This document shows positions 14,327 through 16,117 of a DNA stretch of 16,117 nt, in pieces (position 1 is the stretch's first letter; each line of letters starts with the position of its first letter). The stretch spans positions 1-16,117 of the forward strand of contig JABIBH010000287.1 in assembly GCA_018652925.1 (NCBI GenBank). Direction: 5' to 3'. The stretch comes from a bacterium (lineage in GTDB: Bacteria; Krumholzibacteriota; Krumholzibacteriia; LZORAL124-64-63). The notes under the pieces are model-generated. The model saw only the letters and a list, made by a program, of their open reading frames with translations, did no database searches and was not told where the DNA came from. The position numbers and the translations under genes are program-made.

Positions 14327-16117
14327 ATGCGAACATTTGTGGTTTCAATACTAATTTTAACTTTTAGTTCTTCACTGGCAATTGCTCAATGGTCAAATTC
14401 GACTGTTGGTGACTTAGGTGACATAAGCCAGAGCCGTGGTGTGTCCTGGTGTGATTTTGACAATGATGGTGATGAGGATCTGTTTCTTACCAATAATGGA
14501 ATCAACCATTTGTGGCGTAATGATGGCGAGGATCCACTCGAACCAGGTCAGTGGCTGTTCAATGAAGCTGGACCAGGCGATGGTGCTGGAATAAGCGACG
14601 ACTCCAGAGCAAGTGTTGCTATTTGGGGTGACTACGACAACGACGGTGACAATGATTTATATCTAGCCAATGATGAAGGAGCAAATGCTCTTTTCCGAAA
14701 CGATCCTGCCAATCCAGAAGTCCCGGATGATCCAATACGAGTTTTTGTTGATGTAACTACAGGGTTGCTTGGTACAACCAGGTCTACTCAGTCAGTTAAC
14801 TGGATTGATTATGATAAAGACGGTGACATCGATTTATATATTTCAAATCGTACAGAAAATATACTGATGCGAAATGACGGTGAAGATTTCATGAATCCCG
14901 GGTACTGGTTGTTTTCTGATGTTTCAGTATCGTCAGGACTGGACTCAAGCGCAAACACTCAGGGTTCCGCCTGGTGTGATTTTGATAATGACAACGATGT
15001 AGATCTCTATCTGGTCAACTACAGTTCAGCCAATGCACTCTTCCGCAATGATGGTGGTACCTTTATTGAAATTGGCGCAAGCGTGGGTGTTGATGATCCT
15101 GGTACTGGTAGAAGTGCTTCGTGGGGTGATTTTGATAATGACGGACACTTTGATCTTTATGTAACCAACTACGGTAGCGAAAATAAGCTTTATATGAATA
15201 TTGGCGGAGTTTTCACAGAAATAGCCGCAGGTGTGGGTGTTGATGATGCTGGAAATAGTCGTGGATCTAGCTGGCTTGACTACGACAACGATGGGAATCT
15301 GGATCTGATTGTTGCTAACTCAAATGACGGTTCTGTAACAATCGATAACATATTGTATCACAACGAGGGCGGCCTATTTGTCGCGGTAGTGGATACTGTG
15401 ATTGCTGATGCAGGTGGTTTTGCATGTACTGTTTCATTGGCTGATTACAATAATGATGGTTTGACTGACTTTTATTTGAGTAACTGGTCGGGCAATCCAA
15501 ATGCACTGGTTAGAAACGACACTCCAGATACAAACAGTTATTTGAAATTGAAATTGACTGGAAAAACTTCAAACTTGTCCGGATTCGGCACAAGGGTTCA
15601 GGTTTGGGCAGGCTCAAGTCTGCAAGCAAAAGATATTATCAGTAGCGATGGCTATTTAACCGGCAATTCACAAATTCTCTCTTTTGGCCTTGGCAGCGCC
15701 GCAGTTGTTGACTCTGTTTTGGTAAACTGGACATCTGGTGTATCGCAGTTGCTGACCGATGTAGCAGTAAATCAGCTTTTGCATATTACTGAATCAGGAA
15801 TTGATACACCGCTGATGTATTCGGAGCCGGTATTTACCGATGGTCTGGAAAATAGCGTTCAATGGACAGACGAGTCCTTAAGTGGAGCTGTTGAATATGA
15901 AGTAGTAGCCGCACTGGATGCAAATTTCGATACTATTCAAGATGGAAGTGGTTGGACTGCTGGCACCAATTGGACTTTCACCGCATTGCCTGATAGTGCT
16001 ACAATCTGGTATCACGTTCATTCTCGTGATATTAAAGGCGTTGTTTCAAGATGGTCGCCATCAGTTTTCTCAACACAGGATAACTCACCACCAGAATCCG
16101 AAGCCACGGGACCAGCA
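14327..16117 (+). CDS. Secreted FG-GAP/VCBS repeat protein with ASPIC/UnbV domain, 3' end outside window
   Basis: I translated this frame by hand: 597 codons are open to the window edge. The signal peptide (MRTFVVSILILTFSSSLAIA, cleaved before Q21) follows a strong ribosome-binding site. Seven DxDxDGxxDL-type loops, likely calcium-binding, occur near residues 43, 102, 161, 218, 268, 318 and 373 (for example DFDNDGDED, DYDNDGDND, DYDKDGDID). They form an FG-GAP/VCBS array predicted to fold as a beta-propeller. Residues about 405-488 match an ASPIC/UnbV domain (LKLKLTG, GFGTRVQVWAG, SQILSFGLG, VLVNWTSG). A fibronectin-III-like segment starts near 498. The usual organisation of such proteins in FCB bacteria includes a C-terminal sorting domain, which would lie beyond the window. 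It probably acts at the surface or outside the cell; a ligand or substrate cannot be named. Confidence 0.92.
   Translation, partial: MRTFVVSILILTFSSSLAIAQWSNSTVGDLGDISQSRGVSWCDFDNDGDEDLFLTNNGINHLWRNDGEDPLEPGQWLFNEAGPGDGAGISDDSRASVAIWGDYDNDGDNDLYLANDEGANALFRNDPANPEVPDDPIRVFVDVTTGLLGTTRSTQSVNWIDYDKDGDIDLYISNRTENILMRNDGEDFMNPGYWLFSDVSVSSGLDSSANTQGSAWCDFDNDNDVDLYLVNYSSANALFRNDGGTFIEIGASVGVDDPGTGRSASWGDFDNDGHFDLYVTNYGSENKLYMNIGGVFTEIAAGVGVDDAGNSRGSSWLDYDNDGNLDLIVANSNDGSVTIDNILYHNEGGLFVAVVDTVIADAGGFACTVSLADYNNDGLTDFYLSNWSGNPNALVRNDTPDTNSYLKLKLTGKTSNLSGFGTRVQVWAGSSLQAKDIISSDGYLTGNSQILSFGLGSAAVVDSVLVNWTSGVSQLLTDVAVNQLLHITESGIDTPLMYSEPVFTDGLENSVQWTDESLSGAVEYEVVAALDANFDTIQDGSGWTAGTNWTFTALPDSATIWYHVHSRDIKGVVSRWSPSVFSTQDNSPPESEATGPA
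14453..15469 (+). repeat. Coding tandem array of seven calcium-loop repeats
   Basis: Seven units spaced 59, 59, 57, 50, 50 and 55 residues apart. Units 1-3 are longer than units 4-6. At DNA level GTGGGTGTTGATGAT recurs at 15083 and 15233, exactly 150 nt apart, with 19 of 20 bases identical over the surrounding stretch. This suggests that the 50-residue unit was duplicated more recently than the rest. Confidence 0.7.

Noticed and set aside
1..16117. Mobile elements, CRISPR arrays, tRNA or rRNA genes, phage or toxin-antitoxin genes
   Set aside because: No transposase or integrase motifs, terminal repeats, regularly spaced identical repeats or RNA-gene folds were seen. AddAB here is judged a repair complex and not a defence island, because no defence genes are next to it.

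Overview
This window looks like part of a chromosome from a Gram-negative, moderately AT-rich bacterium of the Fibrobacteres-Chlorobi-Bacteroidetes (FCB) superphylum, probably one of its uncultured candidate phyla and not Bacteroidota proper. The reasons are as follows. Two secreted proteins end in the 'PNPFNPS...YN..G..V..L......G....W.G....G....G.YF' module, the FlgD-like/type IX secretion C-terminal sorting domain typical of that superphylum. A third exported protein carries DxDNDGxxDL (FG-GAP/VCBS) repeats followed by an ASPIC/UnbV domain. Yet genes are preceded by good Shine-Dalgarno sites (AAGGGG, AAGAGG, GAGGTG) and sigma-70-like -35/-10 boxes, which Bacteroidota usually lack. This placement is inference; no rRNA or other marker gene is present.

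Layout. Bases 1-7832 are one tightly packed leftward block: addB-like, addA-like, a soluble GAF-domain histidine kinase, and a NarL/FixJ-type response regulator cut by the window edge. The junctions are a 1-nt overlap (addB/addA), about 20 nt (addA/kinase) and 0 nt (kinase/regulator), so this reads as a single transcription unit. It joins a double-strand-break-processing helicase-nuclease to a cytoplasmic two-component system. Bases 7833-8028 are a divergent promoter region. Bases 8029-11022 encode a large secreted protein with a C-terminal sorting domain, closed by a clear terminator. Bases 11238-12965 encode a secreted subtilisin-family protease with an intact triad and a similar C-terminal domain. 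Bases 12982-13014 are a bidirectional terminator between convergent genes. Bases 13013-14113 (minus) encode an unrecognised exported protein, probably of the outer envelope. Bases 14114-14326 are an AT-rich divergent regulatory region with two candidate promoters and two inverted repeats. Bases 14327-16117 begin a secreted FG-GAP/ASPIC-UnbV protein that runs off the window with its frame open.

Functional picture. The left half concerns DNA end resection plus a signalling pair of unknown stimulus. The right half is a set of single-gene exported or surface proteins, each with its own promoter or terminator signals. There is no sign of mobile elements, CRISPR arrays, tRNAs or rRNAs. The two most unusual items are the addBA-kinase-regulator operon and a palindrome that fits within a promoter spacer upstream of the FG-GAP gene.
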